From Nocardia cyriacigeorgica GUH-2 (GTDB taxonomy: Bacteria > Actinomycetota > Actinomycetes > Mycobacteriales > Mycobacteriaceae), in contig NC_016887.1 of NCBI RefSeq assembly GCF_000284035.1, positions 2,108,001 through 2,172,000 of the forward strand: a stretch of DNA of 64,000 nucleotides. Reading direction: 5' to 3'. The notes beneath the pieces are model-generated. The model did no database searches. It worked only from the letters and a program-made list of their open reading frames with translations, and was not told the DNA's origin. Position numbers and translations under genes: made by a program. Positions 28,876 through 37,581 of the stretch are shown piece by piece (the first letter of the stretch is position 1; the number at the start of each line of letters is the position of its first letter).

Positions 28876-29241
28876 TCAGTCCTCGGCCAGTTCGAGGAAG
28901 TCGTGCTCGTTGCGCTCGGCCAGCCGGACATAGAGGCGGCCGATCAGATACAGCGCCGGATAGGCCGCGGCGCCCAGCAGCAGCCACGGCAGGCGGATGC
29001 CGAGAACATGGGCGGTCGCGACCGATTCGATGCCGAACAGCAGGGGCAGCGCGCCGAGCGTCGCTACGGTCACCAGGGCCAGCCGCAGCGCGAGCCCCAA
29101 CTGCGCGCGGATCAATCCGCCGATCATGGCGGCGCCGATCTCGGTCTGCTCGGCCACTTCCATCCGGGTGTGCACCCGGCGGGCACCGCGCCGTTCGGCC
29201 AGCACGACGCGTTCGCGGGGTGGCCGCTGCGGGCTCGTCAT
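28876..29241 (-). CDS. DUF485-like small membrane protein
   Basis: The 121-residue protein has a basic N-terminus and two TM helices (LALRLALVTVATLGALPLLFG and LPWLLLGAAAYPALYLIG), ending YVRLAERNEHDFLELAED. Layout and position (14 bp before an SSS symporter) match the DUF485 partner proteins, although the sequence is diverged. Its start overlaps the response-regulator stop by 4 bp (ATGA), so it is translationally coupled to the two-component system. It is probably an accessory subunit of the downstream symporter. Confidence 0.8.
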   Translation of the reverse strand: MTSPQRPPRERVVLAERRGARRVHTRMEVAEQTEIGAAMIGGLIRAQLGLALRLALVTVATLGALPLLFGIESVATAHVLGIRLPWLLLGAAAYPALYLIGRLYVRLAERNEHDFLELAED

Positions 29242-30014
29242 CGGCCGGTCCAGGTCTGGCGCGGGCCGCGCACGAGCCGCTGTTTGAGTTCGCGCACCTG
29301 CCGCCGGCTCACCGGCAGCTCCACCGCCGCCGCCTCACCCTCGCCGCGCAGGCACACCACCGTGCCGCTGCCGACCGTGCGCAGCCCGGTGACCTGCCGC
29401 AACGCCACCAGATACGACCGGTGCACCCGCAGGAACCCGGCGTCCTGCCAGCGCGCCTCCAGCGCCGAGAGCGGGATACGCACCAGATGCGATCCGGCGC
29501 TGGTGTGCAGCCGGGCGTAGTCGCCGTCGGCCTCCACCCAGCTCACGCTCGAGCGGTGCACCAGGGTCGTCACCCCGGCCAGCTCGACCGGGATCACCTC
29601 GTTGGCATCGGTGGGCTCCGGCGCGGCCTCGGTGCCGGGCGTGGCGGCGGCCGCGCGGGCGGCGGCGATCCGGCGCACCGCCTCGGCCAGCCGCGCCTCC
29701 CGCAGGGGTTTGAGCAGGTAGTCGACCGCACCCAGGTCGAAGGCCGCCACGGCCTTGTCGTCGTGAGCGGTGACGAACACGACCGCCGGCGGCGCGGCGA
29801 ACTCGGACAGGATGCCGGCCAGTTCCATGCCGTCGAGGCCGGGCATATTGATATCGAGGAACACCGCGTCGACCGGGTTGGCGCGCAGCAACCGCAGCGC
29901 GCTGGTGGCATCGCTCGCGGCATGGACCTCGCCCACTGCCGGCTGCGCCCGCAGCAGGTAGACCAGCTCGTCCAGCGCGGGCTTCTCATCGTCGACGGCC
30001 AGCACCCGCAGCAT
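29238..30014 (-). CDS. LytTR-family response regulator
   Basis: The 258-residue protein has a receiver domain (VDDE at 7-10, phospho-acceptor Asp54 in FLDINMPG, Thr in FVTAHDD, Lys in DYLLKPL), a short Ala-rich linker and a C-terminal LytTR DNA-binding domain (VSWVEADGDYARLHT, FLRVHRSYLVAL). LytTR regulators bind direct repeats about 12 bp apart. ATG 30014 has GGAAGGGG 6 nt upstream; a longer open frame is rejected. It sits between its kinase and a symporter pair, recalling the pyruvate-responsive BtsSR and YpdAB systems of E. coli, which also drive transporter genes. Confidence 0.9.
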   Translation of the reverse strand: MLRVLAVDDEKPALDELVYLLRAQPAVGEVHAASDATSALRLLRANPVDAVFLDINMPGLDGMELAGILSEFAAPPAVVFVTAHDDKAVAAFDLGAVDYLLKPLREARLAEAVRRIAAARAAAATPGTEAAPEPTDANEVIPVELAGVTTLVHRSSVSWVEADGDYARLHTSAGSHLVRIPLSALEARWQDAGFLRVHRSYLVALRQVTGLRTVGSGTVVCLRGEGEAAAVELPVSRRQVRELKQRLVRGPRQTWTGR

Positions 30015-30078
30015 CGCCAGCCCCTTCCGGTGTCCTACATCACAGCTCAACCATCGTAGCCAGGGCCTGCGGCAGCAT

Positions 30079-31296
30079 TCACGCTTGGATTCCGGCCCGG
30101 AATTTCGGCACCCGCATGCTGACCTTGGTGCCCGCGCCGGGCGCGGTCTCGACCACCAGCCCGTAATCATCACCGAACGCCGCGCGCAACCGGTCGTCGA
30201 CGTTGGCCAGGCCCACATGCGCCGATTCGACGGCCGCCGTGGCGCCGGAACCGGATTCGATGGCGTCGAGTTCACCGGAGCGCAGCAGCTCCGGATCCAT
30301 GCCCGCGCCGTCGTCCTCGACGCTGATCACACAGTCGGTGCCCGCGTCGGCGGCGACGATGCTGACCGTCCCGCCGGTCGGCGATCCGGCCAAGCCGTGC
30401 CGCACCGCGTTCTCCACCAGCGGTTGCAGCGCCAGGAACGGCAGCACCACGCCCAGCACCTCCGGCGCGATCTGCAACTTGACCTGAAGCGCGTCACCGA
30501 AGCGGGCCCGCTCCAGCGCCAGATAGCGTTCGATATTGCGCAATTCGTCGGCCAGCACGGTGTATTCGCCCGCGGCGCGGAACGAATAGCGGGTGAAGTC
30601 GGCGAATTCCAGGATCAGCTCGCGGGCGCGGGCCGGATCGGTGCGCACAAACGAGGCAATCGTGTTGAGCGCGTTGTAGATGAAATGCGGGCTGATCTGC
30701 GCCCGCAGCGCCCGCACCTCGGCCCGGTCCAGCCGCGCCCGCGAGGCATCGAGCTCGGCCAGCTCCAACTGCCCGCAGGCGTACCGCGCCACCTCGGCGA
30801 CCGCCCCGAGCGTGCCGGGGCCGGGAGTGCCGGTGGTGACCACCCCCAGCGCGCCCACCACGCCGGTGCCCTCGATGATCAGCGGCTGCGCGATGAGCGT
30901 GCGGCCGGCATGGTCGTTGGCGCGGCCGCGCGCCTGCCCACCCGGCCCGCCGACAAGCACCGGACGCTCACCCGTGACGGCCCGCCGCGCCGCCTCGGAG
31001 AACTGCTCGGCCAGATCCGCATGCGGGCCGTCCCAGGCCAGCAGCGCACCCTCCGCATCCGCCACCCCGAGCCCTTCGGCCCCGGTCAGCGCCCGCAGAT
31101 GCGGCGCCGCCTCACCCGCCGACTTCTCATCGAGCCCGCGCCGCAACGGCCGCGCCGCGAGCGAAGCGGTATGCAGGGCGGTATGCACGGCACGCTCAGC
31201 CGGAGTGGTGACCACGCGCCGGGTCCGCGACCAGACCAGCAGGGCCACACCGAGCAGCGCTGCGGCGACCGCGATCGCGATGATCGTGGTGGTCAT
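30079..31296 (-). CDS. LytS-type sensor histidine kinase
   Basis: The 405-residue kinase has an N-terminal TM helix (IIAIAVAAALLGVALLVW), a GAF-like sensing domain (about 60-185: HLRALTGAEGLGVADAEG, LIAQPLIIEGTGVVGALGV), and a His_kinase domain with QISPHFIYNALNTIASF, where His204 is the phospho-site. An ATPase domain follows with the N-box LQPLVENAVRHG, DDGAGMD and VGLANVDDRL. Only one TM and no periplasmic loop suggest cytoplasmic sensing through GAF. It is the first gene of the kinase-regulator-DUF485-symporter operon. The ligand is probably a carboxylate carried by that symporter (inferred). Confidence 0.9.
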   Translation of the reverse strand: MTTTIIAIAVAAALLGVALLVWSRTRRVVTTPAERAVHTALHTASLAARPLRRGLDEKSAGEAAPHLRALTGAEGLGVADAEGALLAWDGPHADLAEQFSEAARRAVTGERPVLVGGPGGQARGRANDHAGRTLIAQPLIIEGTGVVGALGVVTTGTPGPGTLGAVAEVARYACGQLELAELDASRARLDRAEVRALRAQISPHFIYNALNTIASFVRTDPARARELILEFADFTRYSFRAAGEYTVLADELRNIERYLALERARFGDALQVKLQIAPEVLGVVLPFLALQPLVENAVRHGLAGSPTGGTVSIVAADAGTDCVISVEDDGAGMDPELLRSGELDAIESGSGATAAVESAHVGLANVDDRLRAAFGDDYGLVVETAPGAGTKVSMRVPKFRAGIQA

Positions 31297-31304
31297 GCGC
31301 GGGT

Positions 31305-31610
31305 GTGGTCGCCGGGAACGCCGAGATCGACGCGCAGGGACGGGTGGATGCCGGAGCCGACCTGTTGTCTATCGCGCACGGCCGGGTATTCGACGCCTGC
31401 GCGACGCTGTATGCCAGTTGGGCTGGGGCGCCTATCGCGGACGGCCAGGTGTCCCGCGTGCGTGGACTGTCCTCCGCCGTCGTGCACGCGGCATCTCGCG
31501 CGCAGCCCCGCCTGCCGATGACCGTTCATGCCCTGATTGTGCCGCTGATCATCGGCCGGGAGGAGTACCGCTCAGCCTCGGTACTCAGCCCTGGTACTCG
31601 GCCACCGTGA
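31305..31610 (+). CDS. Possible small protein of unknown function
   Basis: This is a 101-codon frame with strong GC bias at third positions and protein-like sequence (ADLLSIAHGRVFDACATLYASWAGAP). It fills the otherwise empty 288 bp between the kinase and the secreted-protein gene and overlaps the end of the latter on the other strand. There is no Shine-Dalgarno at GTG 31305, and only 8 bp separate it from the kinase start. GTG 31350 is an alternative start. No family was recognised. It may be real or may be a decayed C-terminal fragment. Confidence 0.3.
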   Translation: MVAGNAEIDAQGRVDAGADLLSIAHGRVFDACATLYASWAGAPIADGQVSRVRGLSSAVVHAASRAQPRLPMTVHALIVPLIIGREEYRSASVLSPGTRPP

Positions 31611-32034
31611 ACTCGATGGTCCCCGGCTCGGGCACATGCGCCGCGCCGATGGTGATCGTCGCCGAGAACTTCCCGATGCCCGGTGCGAACAGCGCGGCCT
31701 TGCCGTCGTTCATCCAGTACCCGGGCCCGTGCGGCGTCTGCGTCTTGCTGCCCGTCTCACCGGTCTCGAGATTGCGCCAGTTCAACGTGACGGGAAGCTG
31801 GCAGTCACCCACGCCCCACATCGTCGAGCCGACCGTGAACGCGGCATGCTCGGGGTAGGCGTCCCCGTTGACCGACGCCTCGATCTGCGCGACACACAGA
31901 CCTTGGGTCAGCGAATACACCGTCTGGAACTTGCCACCGTTGACCGCCGTTGCGGGCGCCGCCGTCACCGCCAGCGCGGCCACGGCCAGCGCGGACGCCG
32001 CCGGAACAGCGAATGCGAGCTTGCTTGTCATCAT
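31585..32034 (-). CDS. Small secreted protein of unknown function
   Basis: The 149-residue precursor starts at ATG 32034 with AGAGGTGG just upstream. The signal peptide MMTSKLAFAVPAASALAVAALAVTAAPATA ends in an Ala-x-Ala site. The mature domain (~120 residues) is strand-rich with two Cys (GLCVAQIEAS and GVGDCQLPV), probably a disulfide. It has TLNWRNLETGETG and a C-terminal PEPGTIEFTVAEYQG. It resembles small Nocardia/Rhodococcus exported proteins with no known role. It is monocistronic and divergent from the kinase-like APH gene. Confidence 0.72.
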   Translation of the reverse strand: MMTSKLAFAVPAASALAVAALAVTAAPATAVNGGKFQTVYSLTQGLCVAQIEASVNGDAYPEHAAFTVGSTMWGVGDCQLPVTLNWRNLETGETGSKTQTPHGPGYWMNDGKAALFAPGIGKFSATITIGAAHVPEPGTIEFTVAEYQG

Positions 32035-32195
32035 CGACCACCTCTGAGGGTTCGTCATGGATGGGACCACGCTTGCTGCCCGGCGACGCTACCAGCGCGC
32101 CGGACGGAGCCGGGTCGGATTCGCGAGTGCCGTAGTGGCGGCTAGCCTGCCATGGTGGCGGCCAGGGTGTCGTAGTGGCGGAGGTTGGTGCGGGG

Positions 32196-33215
32196 ATGCC
32201 GGGCGAGGATGGCGGGACGGCAGACGGATTCGTCGTGTTCCCAGGTTCGGATGCCATGGGTCTCCGTGCGGAGATCGCCGCCCACGGGGAGGGGACCGTT
32301 GTGGTGCGGGCTGATGGCGGGGGAGCGCCCAGCCCCGAACTGGTGGCAGTACTGGCCGAGATCGCCTGCCGGGCAGGGGCATCCGGCGAACCGGAAGTGC
32401 TGGCCGATCGAGTGGACGCTCTGGTGATCCGGGTGGGCGACGTCGTAGTCAAAGCCCACCCGGCCGACTCCGATCCCGCCGCCCTCCGCGCTCGGCTCCG
32501 TCTGGCCGATTCGCCCGGGCCGCGATCGGTGCTGCTCGCCCCGATCCCCGTCGACGGTGCGGTGCTACTCACCTGCGCAGGCAGGCCGGTCACGGTGTGG
32601 CCGCACGGCACGCCGGTCGATCCGGGTGCCCCCGACGCCGCGCCATGGGAAGCAGCCGCACAACTGCTGGCCACCCTGCATGCCGCACCGGTGCACGGCT
32701 GTTGCGACCTCCCTGTCGCCGGTGGTCCGGCCCGGGTCCGCCGGGCGATGCGCCGATTGCACAACGCAGGCCACATTCCCGACGCCACGGCAGCGGCGGT
32801 GGTGCGCCGAGCCTTCGACAGTCTCCCCGAATTGTACTGCGCACCAAAAGCATTCACACACGGCGACTTCCACCTAGGTCAGCTGGTCTGCCCCGCCGAC
32901 GGCGCGTGGCGGCTGATCGACCTCGACGATCTCGGCCTCGGCGACCCCGCGTGGGACCTCGCCCGCCCCGCCGCCTTCTTCGCCGCGGGCATCCTCGATC
33001 CAGCCGCCTGGACCCGCTTCCTGACCGCCTACCGCGCCGCGGGCGGGCCCGCCATCCCACCCGACGGCGACATCTGGCCGACGCTGGATCTCCCGGCCCG
33101 CGCCGTCGTCGTCCAGGCGGCGGCCTTGGCGGTCGCGTCAGGCCGGCCGCTCGACGACCTGGAAACCGCACTCGTCGACACCTGCCTGCGCCTCACCGAA
33201 ACTCCCGCTCCCTGA
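32196..33215 (+). CDS. Aminoglycoside-phosphotransferase-like (APH/CHK) kinase fold protein
   Basis: The ~339-residue protein has a degenerate N-terminal lobe and a clear APH C-lobe. The catalytic loop is FTHGDFHLGQLV (His-Gly-Asp, with Gln where Asn normally binds Mg) and the metal-binding motif is LIDLDDLGLGDPAWDLARP. Such proteins phosphorylate aminoglycosides, homoserine, choline or maltose. An Ala/Pro-rich C-lobe with no antibiotic-type pocket suggests a metabolic or unknown role. The start is uncertain (GTG 32175, ATG 32196 or ATG 32253). It is not obviously linked to its neighbours. Confidence 0.72.
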   Translation: MPGEDGGTADGFVVFPGSDAMGLRAEIAAHGEGTVVVRADGGGAPSPELVAVLAEIACRAGASGEPEVLADRVDALVIRVGDVVVKAHPADSDPAALRARLRLADSPGPRSVLLAPIPVDGAVLLTCAGRPVTVWPHGTPVDPGAPDAAPWEAAAQLLATLHAAPVHGCCDLPVAGGPARVRRAMRRLHNAGHIPDATAAAVVRRAFDSLPELYCAPKAFTHGDFHLGQLVCPADGAWRLIDLDDLGLGDPAWDLARPAAFFAAGILDPAAWTRFLTAYRAAGGPAIPPDGDIWPTLDLPARAVVVQAAALAVASGRPLDDLETALVDTCLRLTETPAP

Positions 33216-33273
33216 GCCGGTCCCGTCGTCAGCGGCACAGATTGCCGTCTCTGCATGAAACCCGCGAACCCGG

Positions 33274-33279
33274 TAACGT
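33274..33279 (+). promoter_or_regulatory. Probable -10 hexamer (leaderless) of the zinc-ribbon gene
   Basis: TAACGT is followed by exactly 7 nt before ATG 33287; no Shine-Dalgarno is present. Confidence 0.5.
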
Positions 33280-33286
33280 CACCAGC

Positions 33287-33547
33287 ATGCAGTGTCCGAA
33301 ATGTCGTGGAATGATGCAGACTTACAACCGCAGCGGGGTGCATATCGAGCAGTGCGGTCACTGCCGGGGGATCTTCCTGGACTATGGCGAGCTCGAGAAC
33401 CTCACCCGGCTCGAAGCGGGTTACCCGGCCCCGCCGCCGCCTCCGCCCGCCGCACCGGCCCCGGCCTGGGGCGCTCCCGCCCCGCACTACCGGCACGGGC
33501 ACCACTACCAGCACCGCGGCTTCGGCAAGATGCTGTTCTCGTCCTGA
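33287..33547 (+). CDS. zf-TFIIB (zinc-ribbon) small protein
   Basis: The 86-residue protein has one zinc ribbon: CPKC near the N-terminus and CGHCRGIFLDYGELENL, giving four Cys ligands, characteristic of the bacterial zf-TFIIB family. The middle is Pro/Ala-rich (PAPPPPPPAAP). The C-terminal stretch is His-rich (HYRHGHHYQHRGFGK), which may bind additional metal. It ends MLFSS. The function is unknown; zinc-ribbon proteins of this type often contact RNA polymerase or other proteins. A shorter frame beginning at 33292 is a shadow. A leaderless promoter motif precedes ATG 33287. Confidence 0.82.
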   Translation: MQCPKCRGMMQTYNRSGVHIEQCGHCRGIFLDYGELENLTRLEAGYPAPPPPPPAAPAPAWGAPAPHYRHGHHYQHRGFGKMLFSS

Positions 33548-33598
33548 GCCTCTGACGCGCGTAGCCAGGCAATCCGGTTCTCGCGCAGCACACTTCAT

Positions 33599-33640
33599 CG
33601 CCCGGGCCCTCGATCACCGCAAGGTATCGAGACCCGGGCG
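33599..33640. terminator. Bidirectional terminator before dnaE
   Basis: Arms CGCCCGGG/CCCGGGCG and CTCGAT/ATCGAG form a 14-bp stem with a small internal bulge and a 12-nt loop, between the zinc-ribbon gene and dnaE1. Confidence 0.65.
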
Positions 33641-33740
33641 AATCCGTCTCATGCCACGCGCGGTCCACCGTCCACGCTCACCCGGCCGTACGCGTGGCGT
33701 GGCCGAGCCGGTCGCTTTCCTAGGCACGTTGCCCGAGGCC

Positions 33741-36700
33741 CTAGCTCGTCAGGCACCCCGGCCCGAGCAACGCCTTCAAATCACCCATCAACGCCGACGA
33801 CGGCGAAACCCGCAGGCTGTCATCCAGTTTCAGCAGCGTGGTCTTGTCGCGTGCACCCACATGCCGCAGGTGCACATCGGAGGTGCCGGGATGGCTGGAC
33901 AGCACCCGCTTGAGCGCTGACACCTTCTCCGGGGTGCACATGCGGGTCGGGATGGTGACCGCGAGCGGTTTGGCGACCCCGATGGCGGACAGGTCGGGTA
34001 CGGCCAGGTCGTTGGCGATCAACGAGATCCGGTCGTCACGCACCGACACCCGCGCCTTCACCAGCACCACCGCGTCTTCGACGACGTCCATGCCGTACAC
34101 CGAATACGCCTGCGGGAAGAACAGCACCTCCACCCCACCGGTGAGGTCTTCCAGCTGCGCCGACGCCCAGGCCAGGCCGTTTTTGTTGATCCGGCGGTTC
34201 ACCGAGGCGAGGATGCCGCCGATGGTGACCTGCTGACCGTCCTTGACCTCACCCTCGAGAATGGTGGGAATCGGGGTATCCACCTGGGCGGCCAGCACAT
34301 GCTCCACACCGTTGAGCGGATGCCCGGACACATACAGGCCCAGCATCTCCCGTTCCAGAGCGAGCTTGTGCTTGGTCTCCCACTCCTCGTCGGGCACCTT
34401 CACATTGAAGACCGAGGCCACCGAATCGTCGTCGTCCATGCCGCCGAACAGGTCGAACTGACCCATCGCCTCGGCCTTCTTGGTCGACATCACCGCGTCG
34501 ATGGCGTCGGAATGAATCAGCATCAGGCCCTTGCGCGGATGCCCCAGCGAATCGAAGGCGCCTGCCTTGATGAGGGATTCGGTGACCTTCTTGGTGCAGG
34601 CGATGGCGTCGATCTTGTTGAGGTAGTCGGAGAAGTCGGTGAACTTCGACTTCTCCTTGCGCGCGGCGATGATCGAGGCCACCACGTTCGAGCCGACATT
34701 GCGCACCGCGCCGAGACCGAAGCGGATATCGGTGCCCACCGAGGCGAAGTTCTGCTCGGATTCGTTGACGTCCGGCGGCAGCACGGTGATACCGAGCTTG
34801 CGGCAGTCCGACAGGTAGATCGCCGCCTTGTCCTTGTCGTCGCCGACGGAGGTGAGCAGGCCCGCCATGTATTCGGCCGGATAGTTGGCCTTGAGGTAGG
34901 CGGTCCAGAACGAGACCAGGCCGTAGCCGGCGGCATGCGATTTGTTGAACGCGTACCCGGCGAAGGGCAGAATCGTGTCCCACAGGGCCTTGATGGCGGG
35001 TTTGGAGAATCCGTTGTCCAGCATGCCCTTTTCGAAGCCCTCGAATTCGGCTTCCAGGACCTCGGCCTTCTTCTTACCCATGGCGCGGCGCAGAATGTCG
35101 GCTCGGCCGAGGGAGTACCCGGCCACCTTCTGCGCGATCTGCATGATCTGTTCCTGATAGACGATCAGGCCGTAGGTGTCGGCCAGGATCTCCTTCAGCG
35201 GCTCTTCCAGCTCCGGATGGATCGGCTTGACTTCTTGGCGCCCGTTCTTGCGGTCGGCGTAGTCGTTGTGGGCGTTCATGCCCATCGGGCCGGGGCGATA
35301 CAGCGCCAGCACGGCCACGATGTCTTCGAAGCCGGTGGGCTGCATGCGGCGCAGCAGATCGCGCATGGCGCTGCCGTCGAGCTGGAACACCCCGAGGGTG
35401 TCGCCGCGGGCCAGCAGCTCGTAGGTGGGCGGATCGTCGAGCGGCAGGTGATCCATATCCAGATCGATGCCGCGGTTGGCCTTGATGTTGTCGAGCGCGT
35501 CACCGATGACGGTGAGGTTGCGCAGGCCCAGGAAGTCCATCTTCAGCAGGCCGATGGCCTCACACGACGGGTAGTCCCAGCCGGTGATGATGGCGCCGTC
35601 CTGGGCCCGCTTCCACACCGGGATGGCGTCGGTGAGCGGTTCCGAGGACATGATGACCGCGCAGGCGTGGACACCGGCGTTGCGGATCAGGCCTTCCAGC
35701 CCGCGCGCGGTCTCGTAGATTTTGGCGATATCGGGATTGCTGTTGATGAGTTCCCGGACCTCGGCGGCTTCCTTGTAGCGCTCGTGGTCGGGGTCGGTGA
35801 TGCCGGAGACCGAGATGTCCTTGGCCATGATCGGCGGCGGCAGCGCCTTGGTGATCTGGTCGGCGATGGCGAAACCGGGCTGGCCGAACAGCACTCGCGC
35901 GGAGTCCTTGATCGCGGCCTTGGTCTTGATGGTGCCGAAGGTGATGACCTGCGCGACCCGGTCGCTGCCCCATTTGTCGGTGGCGTAGCGGACCATCTCA
36001 CCGCGGCGGCGATCGTCGAAGTCGATATCGATATCGGGCATCGACACGCGCTCGGGGTTGAGGAACCGCTCGAACAGCAGGCCGTGCGGGATGGGGTCGA
36101 TATTGGTGATGCCCATCGCGTACGCCACCAGCGAACCGGCGGCCGAACCACGGCCGGGGCCGACCCGGATGCCGACCTCGAGCGCGTGGTTGATCAGGTC
36201 ACCGACGACGAGGAAGTAGGCCGGGAAGCCCATCTCGCAGATGACGCTGAGCTCGTACTCGGCACGGCTGATGTACTCCTGCGGGACGCCGCCGGGGAAG
36301 CGGCGCTCCAGCCCGCGCATGACCTCCTTGTGCAGCCAGCTGGCCTGGGTCTCGCCCTCGGGCACCGGGAAGACCGGCATCCGGTCGCGGTGGGTCCACA
36401 CGTCGTCGTAGGACTGCACCCGTTCGCCGATGAGCACGGTGTTGTCGCAGGCGCCGGGCACCTCGGCGTCCCAGATGGCGCGCATCTCGGCGGCGGATTT
36501 GAGGTAGTAGCCGTCACCGTCGAACTTGAACCGGGTGGGGTCCGACAGCGTCTTGCCGGTCTGAATGCACAGCAGCGCTTCGTGATTGGTGGACTGGTCC
36601 TTGGTGACGTAATGGCAGTCGTTGGTGGCCAGCGGCGGGATGCCGAGCTTGTTGCTGATGTCGAGCAGGCCCTCGCGCACCCGGCGTTCGATGGACAGGC

Positions 36701-37289
36701 CGTGGTCCATCACTTCGAGGAAGAAGTTCTCCGGCCCGAAGATCTCCTGCCACTTGGCGGCGGCTTCGAGGGCTTCGCGGTCGTGGCCCAGGCGCAACCT
36801 GGTCTGCACCTCACCGGACGGGCAGCCGGTGGTGGCGATGATGCCCTCGGAGTACTGGGCGATGAGCTCTTCGTCCATGCGCGCCCATTTGCCGAGCTGA
36901 CCCTCGATCGAGGCCAGCGACGACAGCTTGAACAGGTTGCGCAGGCCGGTCGCGTTCTCGGCGACCATCGTCATATGGGTGTAGGCACCCGAACCGGAGA
37001 CATCGTCGCCCTTCTGGCTGGGATCGCCCCACTGCACGCGCTTGGTGTCGAACCGGGAGCCCGGCGCGATGTAGGCCTCGATGCCGATGATCGGTTTGAT
37101 GCCTGCCTTCTTGGCGGAGTTGTAGAACTCCGAGGCGCCGTACATATTGCCGTGGTCGGTCATCCCGACTGCCGTCATGCCCAACCGGTTGGCCTCGGCG
37201 AACAGCGGCGAGATCTTGGCCGCGCCGTCGAGCATCGAGTACTCGGTGTGGTTGTGCAGGTGAACGAACGATCCGGACGAGTCGGCCAA
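33741..37289 (-). CDS. dnaE1: DNA polymerase III alpha subunit (replicative, DnaE1)
   Basis: The 1182-residue replicative polymerase subunit has an N-terminal PHP domain ([27 protein letters not shown]), which is an active proofreading exonuclease in mycobacteria. The Pol3 palm holds [12 protein letters not shown] with the catalytic aspartates (about residues 415-423). Thumb/fingers, a tandem HhH region ([10 protein letters not shown] precedes it), an OB domain ([10 protein letters not shown]) and a C-terminal tau-binding region complete it. TTG 37289 was chosen: GGAGGAAGG lies just upstream and the product then begins [14 protein letters not shown] like mycobacterial DnaE1. The position corresponds to Rv1547. 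A long antisense frame over it is a shadow. Confidence 0.96.
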   Translation of the reverse strand: MADSSGSFVHLHNHTEYSMLDGAAKISPLFAEANRLGMTAVGMTDHGNMYGASEFYNSAKKAGIKPIIGIEAYIAPGSRFDTKRVQWGDPSQKGDDVSGSGAYTHMTMVAENATGLRNLFKLSSLASIEGQLGKWARMDEELIAQYSEGIIATTGCPSGEVQTRLRLGHDREALEAAAKWQEIFGPENFFLEVMDHGLSIERRVREGLLDISNKLGIPPLATNDCHYVTKDQSTNHEALLCIQTGKTLSDPTRFKFDGDGYYLKSAAEMRAIWDAEVPGACDNTVLIGERVQSYDDVWTHRDRMPVFPVPEGETQASWLHKEVMRGLERRFPGGVPQEYISRAEYELSVICEMGFPAYFLVVGDLINHALEVGIRVGPGRGSAAGSLVAYAMGITNIDPIPHGLLFERFLNPERVSMPDIDIDFDDRRRGEMVRYATDKWGSDRVAQVITFGTIKTKAAIKDSARVLFGQPGFAIADQITKALPPPIMAKDISVSGITDPDHERYKEAAEVRELINSNPDIAKIYETARGLEGLIRNAGVHACAVIMSSEPLTDAIPVWKRAQDGAIITGWDYPSCEAIGLLKMDFLGLRNLTVIGDALDNIKANRGIDLDMDHLPLDDPPTYELLARGDTLGVFQLDGSAMRDLLRRMQPTGFEDIVAVLALYRPGPMGMNAHNDYADRKNGRQEVKPIHPELEEPLKEILADTYGLIVYQEQIMQIAQKVAGYSLGRADILRRAMGKKKAEVLEAEFEGFEKGMLDNGFSKPAIKALWDTILPFAGYAFNKSHAAGYGLVSFWTAYLKANYPAEYMAGLLTSVGDDKDKAAIYLSDCRKLGITVLPPDVNESEQNFASVGTDIRFGLGAVRNVGSNVVASIIAARKEKSKFTDFSDYLNKIDAIACTKKVTESLIKAGAFDSLGHPRKGLMLIHSDAIDAVMSTKKAEAMGQFDLFGGMDDDDSVASVFNVKVPDEEWETKHKLALEREMLGLYVSGHPLNGVEHVLAAQVDTPIPTILEGEVKDGQQVTIGGILASVNRRINKNGLAWASAQLEDLTGGVEVLFFPQAYSVYGMDVVEDAVVLVKARVSVRDDRISLIANDLAVPDLSAIGVAKPLAVTIPTRMCTPEKVSALKRVLSSHPGTSDVHLRHVGARDKTTLLKLDDSLRVSPSSALMGDLKALLGPGCLTS

Positions 37290-37475
37290 GACGGTCCTTC
37301 CTCCCAAGGTCTCGACGGGGGTTGGCGGATCAGATTCTAGGCCGGGGGACCGACAAGATTTCCGAGGCTCTCCGGCGGGGAGGCCGACGTCGCACCCCAC
37401 TCGGCGTGTCGCCGGAAAGGCACCCTCGGCGCGTCGTAAAGGGGACACGGCGCGACTGAGACACCCCGGACGCGA

Positions 37476-37501
37476 CTACCGATGCCGCCGGTCTACCTAT
37501 C
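37476..37501 (+). promoter_or_regulatory. Bipartite operator element, copy 1 (P450 promoter)
   Basis: CTACCGATG, 8 nt, CTACCTATC. The same 9-mers with the same 8-nt gap and the same orientation relative to the gene occur before the flavin monooxygenase gene (40120-40095). The element ends 80 bp before the P450 start. Confidence 0.65.
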
Positions 37502-37581
37502 GGCGCATCCTCGGTCCGTCCGACCGCGCCGAACGGCCCGGTCATGGCCTTCGACGCCGGTCTATCAGGGGAGCTCCACCG

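Noticed and set aside
34299..37340. 1013-codon plus-strand open frame over dnaE1
   Set aside because: It lies antisense to a clearly conserved DnaE1; the composition is an artefact of high GC with no stop codons.
37290..37475. Possible small ORFs between dnaE1 and the P450 operator
   Set aside because: No protein-like sequence or Shine-Dalgarno; the region reads as promoter and leader.
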